The notes under the pieces: model-generated | The model's input: the letters and a program-made list of their open reading frames with translations, nothing else | The model's database searches: none | Told to the model about the DNA's origin: nothing | Origin: Clostridiales bacterium UBA735 | GTDB taxonomy: Bacteria; Bacillota; Clostridia; Oscillospirales; Oscillospiraceae | NCBI GenBank assembly: GCA_002298695.1 | Contig: DBLB01000144.1 | Location: forward strand, 1 to 6,160 | Direction of reading: 5' to 3' | Length of the DNA stretch: 6,160 nt | Made by a program: the position numbers and the translations under genes | In this document: piece by piece, positions 1-5,230 of the stretch | Layout: every line of letters starts with the position of its first letter | Position numbering within the stretch: position 1 is the first letter of the stretch

Positions 1-1093
1 CATAATCTGTTGCGCCGCAGTTCCGGCAAGAACCGGTGCGCCGATGCTGACTGGACGAATACTGTTCCCAACTTCCATAGCTATAATTGTGACCGCTGGC
101 GTAGATCGTTTCGCTTTTCGTCTGGCCGCAAGCACACGAATACGAACGGTATCCATTGCTGGTACAAGTTGCAGCCTGCTGGCTTTGCAGCACCCATGTA
201 TGGCTGCCGCAGTCCGGGCAAGTGCTGGAGCCATAGGCACCCGCACCGTGGCTCTTATAGGTGTAAGTGCCGAGGTACTGAACGTAATGGCAGGCATAAC
301 ACTCATTATAGTTGGCATGACCGCGCGAAGAATGTGCGACTTCAACGTATGTGCCCTGGAATGAATACTTCCCGCACGACGGGCAGTTGCCGATAATCGT
401 GCCGGTGGACTGAACGGAAACGTCAGATGCGCTCATCACGCCGCCTTCAGGAGCATTGGAATATACGCCATAAAGATCATAGAAATAGCGTTCGCTGCGG
501 TTGGATGCCGCCCAATCGTAAGTGTGGAACGGTACCGACGATTTGGGATAGCCGATCAAGTAGCCGATATAGAGCGTATCGCCGCTGTCGGTTTCCCGCC
601 AGAAGGCATCCTCTCCAATGCTCTCCAAGATGTCCTCTCCGTAATAGATCGTGAGCGTAGACAGCTTTGGGCAGTTGTAAAAGGCGTGTTTGCCAATGAC
701 CGGCGTGGTGCCAGGGATCTCGGCCGTGGTCAGATTGACGCAGTCCTCAAACCAGTACGCAAGGTCAGTGATATGCAATGCGTCCATATCGTCAAACCAG
801 ACCTGCGTGATCTGATTCCGGACAGCTGCCCAAGGCTGGTCATCCTTGCTGGTGAACGGTTCACAGTCGCCGGAGCCGGAGATCATCAGCCAGTTGTGCT
901 CGTTCAGCTCCCATTTGATCTTACTGCCGGGAATCGTGCCGGAAGCAGCCGTCTCAGACTGTGTTGCAATTTCTTCATCGGGTGCGCTGTCATAGATCGT
1001 ATGCACGTCCGCTTCCGCTGCAAATGCAGCCACGGACAGCGAGAAGATCATACAGAGGGTCAGAAGCAGGGCTGTCAGTTTTCTAATCTTCAT
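1..1093 (-). CDS. Secreted BspA-like leucine-rich-repeat protein with CxxC pairs, C-terminus cut by window edge
   Basis: The frame is open from an ATG at 1093 to the left edge, giving 364 codons without a stop. A signal peptide covers residues 1-26 (MKIRK, hydrophobic stretch, FAA). Residues about 52-165 match the BspA-like pattern: a WELNEHNWLMISGSGD stretch, then LRR_5-type units such as IGKHAFYNCPKLSTLTI and IGEDAFW. Residues 237-359 carry cysteine pairs at C237/C240, C265/C268, C292/C295, C320/C322 and C356/C359, with a GYRSYSCACG...GHNY unit like the small repeats common in clostridial surface proteins. Such LRR proteins usually act in surface adhesion, so an adhesin role here is inferred. 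The start is supported by GAGGAGGG upstream, inside the end of the preceding gene, which stops 3 nt before this ATG. Last visible gene of the surface operon. No wall-sorting signal is visible because the end is missing. Confidence 0.85.
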   Translation of the reverse strand, partial: MKIRKLTALLLTLCMIFSLSVAAFAAEADVHTIYDSAPDEEIATQSETAASGTIPGSKIKWELNEHNWLMISGSGDCEPFTSKDDQPWAAVRNQITQVWFDDMDALHITDLAYWFEDCVNLTTAEIPGTTPVIGKHAFYNCPKLSTLTIYYGEDILESIGEDAFWRETDSGDTLYIGYLIGYPKSSVPFHTYDWAASNRSERYFYDLYGVYSNAPEGGVMSASDVSVQSTGTIIGNCPSCGKYSFQGTYVEVAHSSRGHANYNECYACHYVQYLGTYTYKSHGAGAYGSSTCPDCGSHTWVLQSQQAATCTSNGYRSYSCACGQTKSETIYASGHNYSYGSWEQYSSSQHRRTGSCRNCGATDY

Positions 1094-1096
1094 GCG

Positions 1097-1609
1097 TTAT
1101 CCCTCCTCTGCGGCGGCAATCGTAAAAATAACGGTTGCCGCATTGACGTTGGTCACGGCTTCGTTGGCAGATACTTTCGCCTTGTAACGAATGGCGAGAT
1201 TTTTCTCGGCTGCAATCGCTGGGAATGCGCCGTCTGCGAGTGTCAAAGCACCTGCGCCTTTTGTGCTGCAACCGTTGATGGACAGTGCGATGCTGTTCTT
1301 CGCAGCCGTGAAATCGTCAAAATTGCCGATTTCAAACGTGCCTGCCTGAACGTCTACCTTGGTCACGCGAATTGCGCCGGTTTTTCCAGTGTTGGTGATC
1401 GCGGCGTTGCTGGCTGTCACGATATAGCCATCTACTAGCGATACAGGCAAACAAGCTGGAACAGTGCAAGAGATTGGAGAAACCACATTGACTACGGTAA
1501 GCGTCACCGGCACACGCGCTTCGGTCGTCTCAGCCGCCGATACGCCTACGACCAGTGATAGAATCATTGTCAGTGCCAACAGAAAAGTGATAAGTTTCTT
1601 CTTGTCCAT
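1097..1609 (-). CDS. Small secreted protein, paralogue of the 205-aa protein at 3046-3663
   Basis: A 170-aa protein with a signal peptide at residues 1-26 (MDKKK, hydrophobic core, GVSAA). The mature part is rich in A, T and V and has no aromatic core or catalytic motif. It aligns by eye with the 205-aa protein: CTVPACLPVSL-DG (48-61) against VTVPTVLPIAVGTDG, then an ASNAAITNTGKTGAIRVTKVDVQAG block, and a shared end pattern (IRYKAKVS...VNAATVIFTIA). That suggests a related all-beta subunit. Cysteines at 48, 53 and 114 are not conserved in the paralogue. The start at 1609 is chosen because AAGGAGGTG lies 5 nt upstream and the signal peptide begins there; a longer upstream reading has neither. 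The ATG shares one base with the TGA of the SLH gene, so translation is probably coupled. Function unknown; a minor structural subunit is inferred. Confidence 0.85.
   Translation of the reverse strand: MDKKKLITFLLALTMILSLVVGVSAAETTEARVPVTLTVVNVVSPISCTVPACLPVSLVDGYIVTASNAAITNTGKTGAIRVTKVDVQAGTFEIGNFDDFTAAKNSIALSINGCSTKGAGALTLADGAFPAIAAEKNLAIRYKAKVSANEAVTNVNAATVIFTIAAAEEG
1114..1140 (-). repeat. Imperfect hairpin near the 3' end of the 170-aa gene
   Basis: Arms 1114-1122 (cggcaatcg) and 1132-1140 (cggttgccg) pair over 8 of 9 positions around a 9-nt AT-rich loop. It lies in coding sequence, just upstream of the ribosome-binding site of the LRR gene. It may be incidental. Confidence 0.3.
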
Positions 1610-2982
1610 CACTGCACCTCCTTCGGCCAGAGGTAGGCAGCATGAAGCGTCAACTCGCTGTTCAGCGTACCGATCTGCTTGCCGTCGCGGAATGCCGTGA
1701 TCGTGACCGTGCAATCCACATTGCCGAACTCCGCAGCTTCCAGCAGCGTAAGCGTCGAAATGCTCTTGCCCGTAGCGAGTTCAAAAGCGTCAGCGATCAA
1801 AGCGTTGTCCTTGTTGCGACGAATCTCGATTTTGTAGGTGTCATTCTTGCTATTGTTTGTGAACTCGGCTTTTACGCTGGTTGCTCCGACCAGTGCGTAA
1901 AGATGAGCAGGAGCAGTAACAGCCAGAAGATTGTTCTCGACGATGGAATTGAGGTCTTTCTGGGCTTCACGGAGTCCGGAGACATCGTAAAAAACGACCT
2001 CGGTTTCCTTGAAAGCCTTTGCACGTTCCGTAATGCGCACCTTGATGGTGTCAATGACCGCAAGGGTGGAATCTCTATCATAAATGACTTTGACTGCATC
2101 ATCCACACGGGCGACTACAACGGCGGGCATATTCGTGCCGTTATTGCAGTAAACGGCCGCCGTGCCGCCGCCCCAGACAAGCAATCTGCCTTTGACGGTT
2201 ACGTTGTCCAATGTGATTTTTCCATCCGCTGCGCCGCAGCCTACAATTAAGTCGCCGTCCACGGTCATATCTTTGAGTGTAACTTCGTCGGTGCGAATCA
2301 GAACGCTGCCTTTGATATCCTTGTCGTAGGTTCCCTTGGACACGATGTAGGTGCCGATGATGTTGTAAAAAATCTGCGCAAATTCTGCGCGGGTGATATT
2401 GTCCTGCGGTGCAAGGACTTTTCCGCGACCGTGGATATAGTCAGCGCCTACCATCGCGCGCACATAGGGCAGCGCCCATGCGGAGATTTTGTCACGGTCA
2501 GAGAACGCAGACAGATCCGTTTTTGCGTATGCGTCATAGTCCAACTCTAACGCTCTTGCTACAACTGTCATTGCCTCCTGCCTGCTGATCGGTGCGTCCG
2601 GGGCCATAGACGAGCTGGAGCGTCCGTTGTACGTTCCCATCTGCACGGCCATAGCCACATCATCATAGTACCATTTGGATTTTGCTACGTCTTTGTACTT
2701 GGAAATATCGGCTTTGACGTAGCAGCCGAAAGATCTGTTGATGATCGCGGCCATTTCCGCGCGGGTCATGTCGCCGTTCGGATCAAGCGTCGTGCTGGAT
2801 TTGCCATACAACAGACCGTTATCTACGGCTGCGCTAATCGCCTCGGCGTACCACGCGGTACGGTCATAATCCTTAAAATCCGTAGCCTTGCGATTGACCG
2901 TGCCTGCGGCCGACGCGCTGACTGCCAACGACAGGCACGATGCGACGGCGAGAATCATTGCGAGGATTCGTTTACCTTTCAT
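1609..2982 (-). CDS. SLH-domain cell-wall-anchored protein with beta-helix-like and Ig-like segments
   Basis: A 457-aa exported protein, signal peptide 1-26 (SASAA at the cleavage region). Three SLH domains follow at about 36-86, 96-146 and 159-211, each with the characteristic late motif (TRAE at 73-76, SRQE at 133-136, TRAE at 197-200). SLH triplets bind secondary cell-wall polymer, so this protein is expected on the wall surface. Residues about 224-285 resemble the short beta-helix or polymer-forming segment often found after SLH triplets (VTLKDMTVDGDLIVG, ITLDNVTVKGRLLVWGGG). Residues about 365-447 form an Ig-like beta domain that resembles the outer domain of the membrane protein at 3693-4244. 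The start is fixed by GGAGGA just upstream and the signal peptide. The stop overlaps the next start by one base (TGATG). Likely role: wall anchor for the surface assembly (inferred). Confidence 0.92.
   Translation of the reverse strand: MKGKRILAMILAVASCLSLAVSASAAGTVNRKATDFKDYDRTAWYAEAISAAVDNGLLYGKSSTTLDPNGDMTRAEMAAIINRSFGCYVKADISKYKDVAKSKWYYDDVAMAVQMGTYNGRSSSSMAPDAPISRQEAMTVVARALELDYDAYAKTDLSAFSDRDKISAWALPYVRAMVGADYIHGRGKVLAPQDNITRAEFAQIFYNIIGTYIVSKGTYDKDIKGSVLIRTDEVTLKDMTVDGDLIVGCGAADGKITLDNVTVKGRLLVWGGGTAAVYCNNGTNMPAVVVARVDDAVKVIYDRDSTLAVIDTIKVRITERAKAFKETEVVFYDVSGLREAQKDLNSIVENNLLAVTAPAHLYALVGATSVKAEFTNNSKNDTYKIEIRRNKDNALIADAFELATGKSISTLTLLEAAEFGNVDCTVTITAFRDGKQIGTLNSELTLHAAYLWPKEVQ
1615..1623 (-). 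promoter_or_regulatory. Ribosome-binding site deciding the start of the 170-aa gene
   Basis: The minus strand reads AAGGAGGTG, a near-perfect Shine-Dalgarno, 5 nt before the ATG at 1609. It sits inside the last codons of the SLH gene, which fits coupled translation. Confidence 0.8.
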
Positions 2983-3007
2983 TAGAAGTCCTCCGTTTCA
3001 TAAGGTG

Positions 3008-3031
3008 AGGGGAACGCGCAAGCGTTCCCCT
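3008..3031 (-). repeat. Perfect 10-bp hairpin between the 205-aa gene and the SLH gene
   Basis: Arms 3008-3017 (aggggaacgc) and 3022-3031 (gcgttcccct) are perfectly complementary around a 4-nt loop. It begins 14 nt after the stop of the 205-aa gene. On the minus strand it is followed by CACCTTATG, not a T-run, so it is not a classic intrinsic terminator. A partial terminator, processing site or mRNA 3' stabiliser that raises the 205-aa product above its downstream genes is inferred. Confidence 0.7.
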
Positions 3032-3045
3032 TGAATGAATTGCGA

Positions 3046-3663
3046 TTAGACTGCATCCCAAGCGATGATGAACAGGACGCTTGCGATGGCGGCATTGACA
3101 ACCGCTTCGGAAACCGGCGTAACGATGGCATCATACTCGATACCGACGCTGTTTGCGGAAGTATCACCCACGCCACTCATGTAGCAGCCTTCAACAGCAG
3201 CATCCAGAAGCGTCTGCTTGGAAGCGTTCTTGTTATCGGTCAGCTTCTTTTCACCGTTGCCGAGCGCGATCTGGAAACCGAACTTGTTGGAATCAACCTT
3301 TTCCTTGGCAAGCGTAGCCTTGTCACCGAACGCGGTCAGATTCCAGCCCTGTGCGGCTTCGATAGAAACGCTGTTGACCTTGACAGCGCCGAAAGAATTG
3401 TTGACGATCTTTGCGTCGGTCGCGGTGGAAACGGTGCCGTCGGTGCCAACGGCGATGGGCAGCACGGTCGGGACGGTGACACTCATCTTAGTTGCGGCCG
3501 GATCGCCGCCGATGCTGCCATCGGCAGTCGAGGACAGAGTAACGGAGGACGTGCCCGTGCCGCCGGAGGTATCGACCGTGTTGGCCGCAGAAGCGGAAAT
3601 AGCGAGGGAGGCGAGCATGCAGACGGCGAGGATGAGAGAGATGGTCTTCTTGAAGTTTTTCAT
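3046..3663 (-). CDS. Secreted 205-aa protein, candidate major surface subunit
   Basis: A signal peptide covers residues 1-27 (MKNFKK, hydrophobic core, SASAA). A low-complexity S/T/G/A segment follows (28-58), then a beta-rich domain from about 59 to the end with VTVPTVLPIAVGTDG, an IVNNSFGAVKVNSVSIEA strand block, GWNLTAFGD and a hydrophobic terminal strand ASVLFIIAWDAV. The 170-aa protein at 1097-1609 shares this order. No LPxTG motif or other sortase signal is present, so attachment must depend on partners. The WNL motif and terminal tryptophan recall WxL surface domains, but only weakly. The start is set by AAGGAG about 9 nt upstream. It lies between the membrane-anchored gene (29-nt gap) and the SLH gene, with a strong hairpin after it that may favour its expression. 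The major-subunit role is inferred from position, small size, signal peptide and hairpin. Confidence 0.88.
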   Translation of the reverse strand: MKNFKKTISLILAVCMLASLAISASAANTVDTSGGTGTSSVTLSSTADGSIGGDPAATKMSVTVPTVLPIAVGTDGTVSTATDAKIVNNSFGAVKVNSVSIEAAQGWNLTAFGDKATLAKEKVDSNKFGFQIALGNGEKKLTDNKNASKQTLLDAAVEGCYMSGVGDTSANSVGIEYDAIVTPVSEAVVNAAIASVLFIIAWDAV

Positions 3664-3692
3664 GGTGTGTACTCCTTTTTCATAATTAAATT

Positions 3693-4244
3693 TCAGTTTT
3701 TAATGGTAATTGTAATGATTGCCCCAGCTGTGCCGATGATTTCGCCACTGACCGGATCAAGATTGTGGAACATGGCTGTGCATTCATATGTGCCAGCCGG
3801 AAGCTCCACATCAAGGGCAGCGCGTTCGATCTTGCTGCCCACGGGGATCGCTTTGCTCTGGTAGATCTGTTCGCCGGTGTCGTTGCGGATGAACTCCACC
3901 TGCTGCGGGTAATTGTTGATCGATTCGTTCACGATCATGACATTGCCCTCGGCCTTACCGTTTTCAAAGTAAGGCGCGGTGTTCATGCTGATGTTGATCA
4001 TGCCCTCCGCGACCTTCTCGTTCAGCTTCTCCGCAATTTCTTCCGGGCTGAGATTGTCCCAACCGCCCTCAATGGCTGCATCGTCATAGACGATGCCCGT
4101 CTTGGGATCGTCTTTGGATGCAGCAGGCTTGCGGATCAAGCGGACGGCGGTAAAAATGCCGAGCGTGATCGCAGCGGCGAGGCCGACAACGGCGAGAATG
4201 ACGAGGGTTCTGGACTTCGCGTCCCGTTTTTCAAATTTGTGCAT
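3693..4244 (-). CDS. Membrane-anchored protein with Ig-like extracellular domain
   Basis: A 183-aa protein with a basic N-terminus (MHKFEKRDAKSR), one transmembrane helix at about 13-33 followed by RLIRK, a charged linker with a short helical part (about 64-80, LSPEEIAEKLNEKV), and a beta domain from about 82 to the end. Motifs in that domain are APYFENGKAEGNVMIVNES, NDTGEQIYQSKAIPVG, LPAGTYECTAMFH and GEIIGTAGA. This matches from memory a widespread but uncharacterised family of Bacillota surface proteins with the same FENG, DTGE, YxATA and IGxA pattern. The domain also resembles residues 365-447 of the SLH protein. Predicted topology is N-terminus in, domain outside. The start at 4244 is preferred over an in-frame GTG at 4292 because AAAGGA precedes it and the membrane-protein start is natural there. 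First full-size gene of the surface operon. Confidence 0.85.
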   Translation of the reverse strand: MHKFEKRDAKSRTLVILAVVGLAAAITLGIFTAVRLIRKPAASKDDPKTGIVYDDAAIEGGWDNLSPEEIAEKLNEKVAEGMINISMNTAPYFENGKAEGNVMIVNESINNYPQQVEFIRNDTGEQIYQSKAIPVGSKIERAALDVELPAGTYECTAMFHNLDPVSGEIIGTAGAIITITIKN

Positions 4245-4320
4245 AGTTTTTCCTTTCTGTGTTGGGACGCGAGCTGCTCTCCGGCTGGTCACGCGCCCGA
4301 TATGGTGTGTGTTCGATCAT
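4231..4320 (-). CDS. Small 29-codon ORF overlapping the start of the membrane-protein gene
   Basis: It starts with ATG at 4320 preceded by AAAGGAGGC with 8-nt spacing, a very good ribosome-binding site. It encodes a polar 29-aa peptide (MIEHTPYRARDQPESSSR...) without signal peptide or known domain, and stops 14 nt inside the next gene in another frame. The ribosome-binding site and overlap suggest a translated leader that couples translation into the membrane-protein gene. It may instead be a real small protein or chance. No homology is recognised. Confidence 0.4.
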   Translation of the reverse strand: MIEHTPYRARDQPESSSRPNTERKNYAQI

Positions 4321-4328
4321 GTGGTCGT

Positions 4329-4346
4329 GCCTCCTTTCAGGAAGGC
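4329..4346 (-). promoter_or_regulatory. Hairpin that could cover the ribosome-binding site of the 29-codon ORF
   Basis: On the minus strand GCCTTC (4346-4341) can pair with GGAGGC (4334-4329) around a 6-nt loop, with one G-U pair. The right arm is the Shine-Dalgarno of the 29-codon ORF, so folding would hide it. The stem is only 6 bp, so the effect is uncertain. Confidence 0.35.
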
Positions 4347-4363
4347 GAAGTCGCTTGCCGATG

Positions 4364-4392
4364 AAAAAAGCGCCCACCTTCAGGGCGGACGC
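4364..4392 (-). terminator. Intrinsic terminator or attenuator between the SpoVG-family gene and the surface operon
   Basis: On the minus strand GCGTCCGCC (4392-4384) pairs with GGTGGGCGC (4378-4370), 9 bp including two G-U pairs, around a 5-nt loop, followed at once by six T (4369-4364). This is a classic intrinsic terminator shape. The stop codon of an 11-codon ORF lies in its loop. I see no clear promoter between it and the next genes, so partial read-through or regulated attenuation is possible. Confidence 0.75.
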
Positions 4393-4415
4393 AGACAATG
4401 AACGCGATATTTCAT
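4380..4415 (-). CDS. 11-codon leader-like ORF ending in the terminator loop
   Basis: ATG at 4415 is preceded by CAGGAGGT, one of the best ribosome-binding sites in the window, 18 nt after the SpoVG-family stop. It encodes MKYRVHCLRPP and then TGA. The last codons form the left arm of the terminator and the stop is in its loop, so a ribosome translating it would prevent the hairpin from forming. That is the layout of a leader peptide. The codons show no run of one amino acid as in classic biosynthetic attenuators. It could be a remnant or chance ORF. Confidence 0.35.
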   Translation of the reverse strand: MKYRVHCLRPP

Positions 4416-4433
4416 TGGAAACCTCCTGTTTTT

Positions 4434-4709
4434 TTATTTCGCCGCTTTTCTGTAAGCGTCGATGACTGCTTCTTTCAACGCTGTGCGCGCACCGGACGTG
4501 ATGGGATGGAAAACGTCCGTGTACAGCGTCTTGCCGTTCTTGTTGAATGCTTTCTGCGGCATGAAGATGTTCAGGCCCTGCTTGGATTCTGCCAGCCGGA
4601 CGCCGTGTACCTTGAACATCCCATCAAAGGTGACGGTTGCGTAGGCTTTGATCTTCGCGCCTGCGTCGGCAATGTGGTCAATGGTGACTTCCATGTTTGA
4701 AAAATCCAT
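4434..4709 (-). CDS. SpoVG-family protein
   Basis: A 91-aa protein that covers the length of SpoVG, a small nucleic-acid-binding regulator in Bacillota (sporulation septum and virulence or envelope gene control). Matching blocks are IKAYATVTFDGMFKVHGVRL (about 19-38), GLNIFMPQKAF (about 45-55) and DVFHPITSGARTALKEAV (about 65-82), which correspond to the SpoVG core: beta strands, the NGL-FVAMPSKR-like segment and the HPI-S-R-I-AV helix. It is more divergent than the chromosomal housekeeping SpoVG as I recall it, and a SpoVG copy among accessory genes suggests a mobile-element version. The ATG at 4709 has AGAAAGGAAAA upstream, and the gene begins 14 nt after the 164-aa gene. A terminator-like hairpin lies just downstream. 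DNA or RNA binding is inferred from the family. Confidence 0.88.
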   Translation of the reverse strand: MDFSNMEVTIDHIADAGAKIKAYATVTFDGMFKVHGVRLAESKQGLNIFMPQKAFNKNGKTLYTDVFHPITSGARTALKEAVIDAYRKAAK

Positions 4710-4723
4710 ATGCGTTTTCCTTT

Positions 4724-5218
4724 CTAAAGTGTCATTTCATCCATATGAGTGTTCTGTTCCGGCTCCTGCATCCTCTGGCATACAATCTCGCCGCGCAGAA
4801 AGGCTTCCACGTCAATCATCTCCACGTCCTTAAACGCCAGATCGCCGCGGTAACCGATCTTCAGCTTTGAAAACTCTGCCGCAGCCTGCACCAACTCCGG
4901 AGGGCTGTTCAGCGGGATCTCCTGATTCCAGCGGTACCAGTTTCCCTCGCGTCGGCAGGGTGTCAGCTTCAGAATGATGTGCCTGTCCGGCTCAAACTTC
5001 GGATACCGGCAGAGCTGACCGCCGACACCGTAATACGCCTTGCCTTCACAGAGAACCGTCTGCTCCATATAGGCTTTCATCTTTTCGAGGCTTTCACAGA
5101 ACCAGCATTCCGTGTCGCCAAAGCGCTGGATTTTTCCATCATCCAGAATATCATCCAGCTTATCCATCTTCGTCAGGTGGTAGACCTCGGACGGAATAGG
5201 GGCTTTTACATACGCCAT
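4724..5218 (-). CDS. Uncharacterised 164-aa protein, possibly ADP-ribosyltransferase-like
   Basis: A soluble 164-aa protein without signal peptide or membrane segment. The N-terminus reads VYHLTKMDKLDDILDDGKI (12-30), which recalls the His-x-Thr and 'IL..G' opening of ART-fold proteins such as DarT and RNA 2'-phosphotransferases. Later points that could complete such a site are Y62/Y63 in AYYGVGGQ, a HIILKL strand (80-85) and E100 in WNQEIPLNS. I cannot confirm a full catalytic triad, so the assignment is tentative. It starts with ATG at 5218 with a weak GGGGCGG ribosome-binding site, 12 nt after the 129-aa gene, and precedes the SpoVG-family gene by 14 nt, so it is probably cotranscribed with both. 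It could equally be a structural or regulatory protein of a mobile element. Confidence 0.8.
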   Translation of the reverse strand: MAYVKAPIPSEVYHLTKMDKLDDILDDGKIQRFGDTECWFCESLEKMKAYMEQTVLCEGKAYYGVGGQLCRYPKFEPDRHIILKLTPCRREGNWYRWNQEIPLNSPPELVQAAAEFSKLKIGYRGDLAFKDVEMIDVEAFLRGEIVCQRMQEPEQNTHMDEMTL

Positions 5219-5230
5219 GTCCGCCCCCTA

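Noticed and set aside
524..1438. A 304-codon plus-strand open frame
   Set aside because: It lies opposite the LRR gene and the 170-aa gene, has a Cys/Arg-rich composition with no domain, and no good ribosome-binding site. It is a shadow of the minus-strand genes.
3008..3031. Hairpin as a classic intrinsic terminator
   Set aside because: No T-run follows it on the transcribed strand, and the SLH gene downstream has no visible promoter of its own.
3664..3740. AT-rich stretch as a promoter for the 205-aa gene
   Set aside because: A TACAAT-like -10 is present on the minus strand, but no matching -35 lies at the right distance and other hexamer pairs have a spacer near 19 nt. Too weak to annotate.
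3031..3864. A 277-codon plus-strand open frame
   Set aside because: It runs antisense across two genes with clear signal or membrane sequences and ribosome-binding sites, and its own product looks like no protein family.
4231..4292. GTG at 4292 as start of the membrane-anchored protein
   Set aside because: It adds 16 residues (MTSRRAARVPTQKGKT) without a ribosome-binding site, while the ATG at 4244 has AAAGGA at good spacing.
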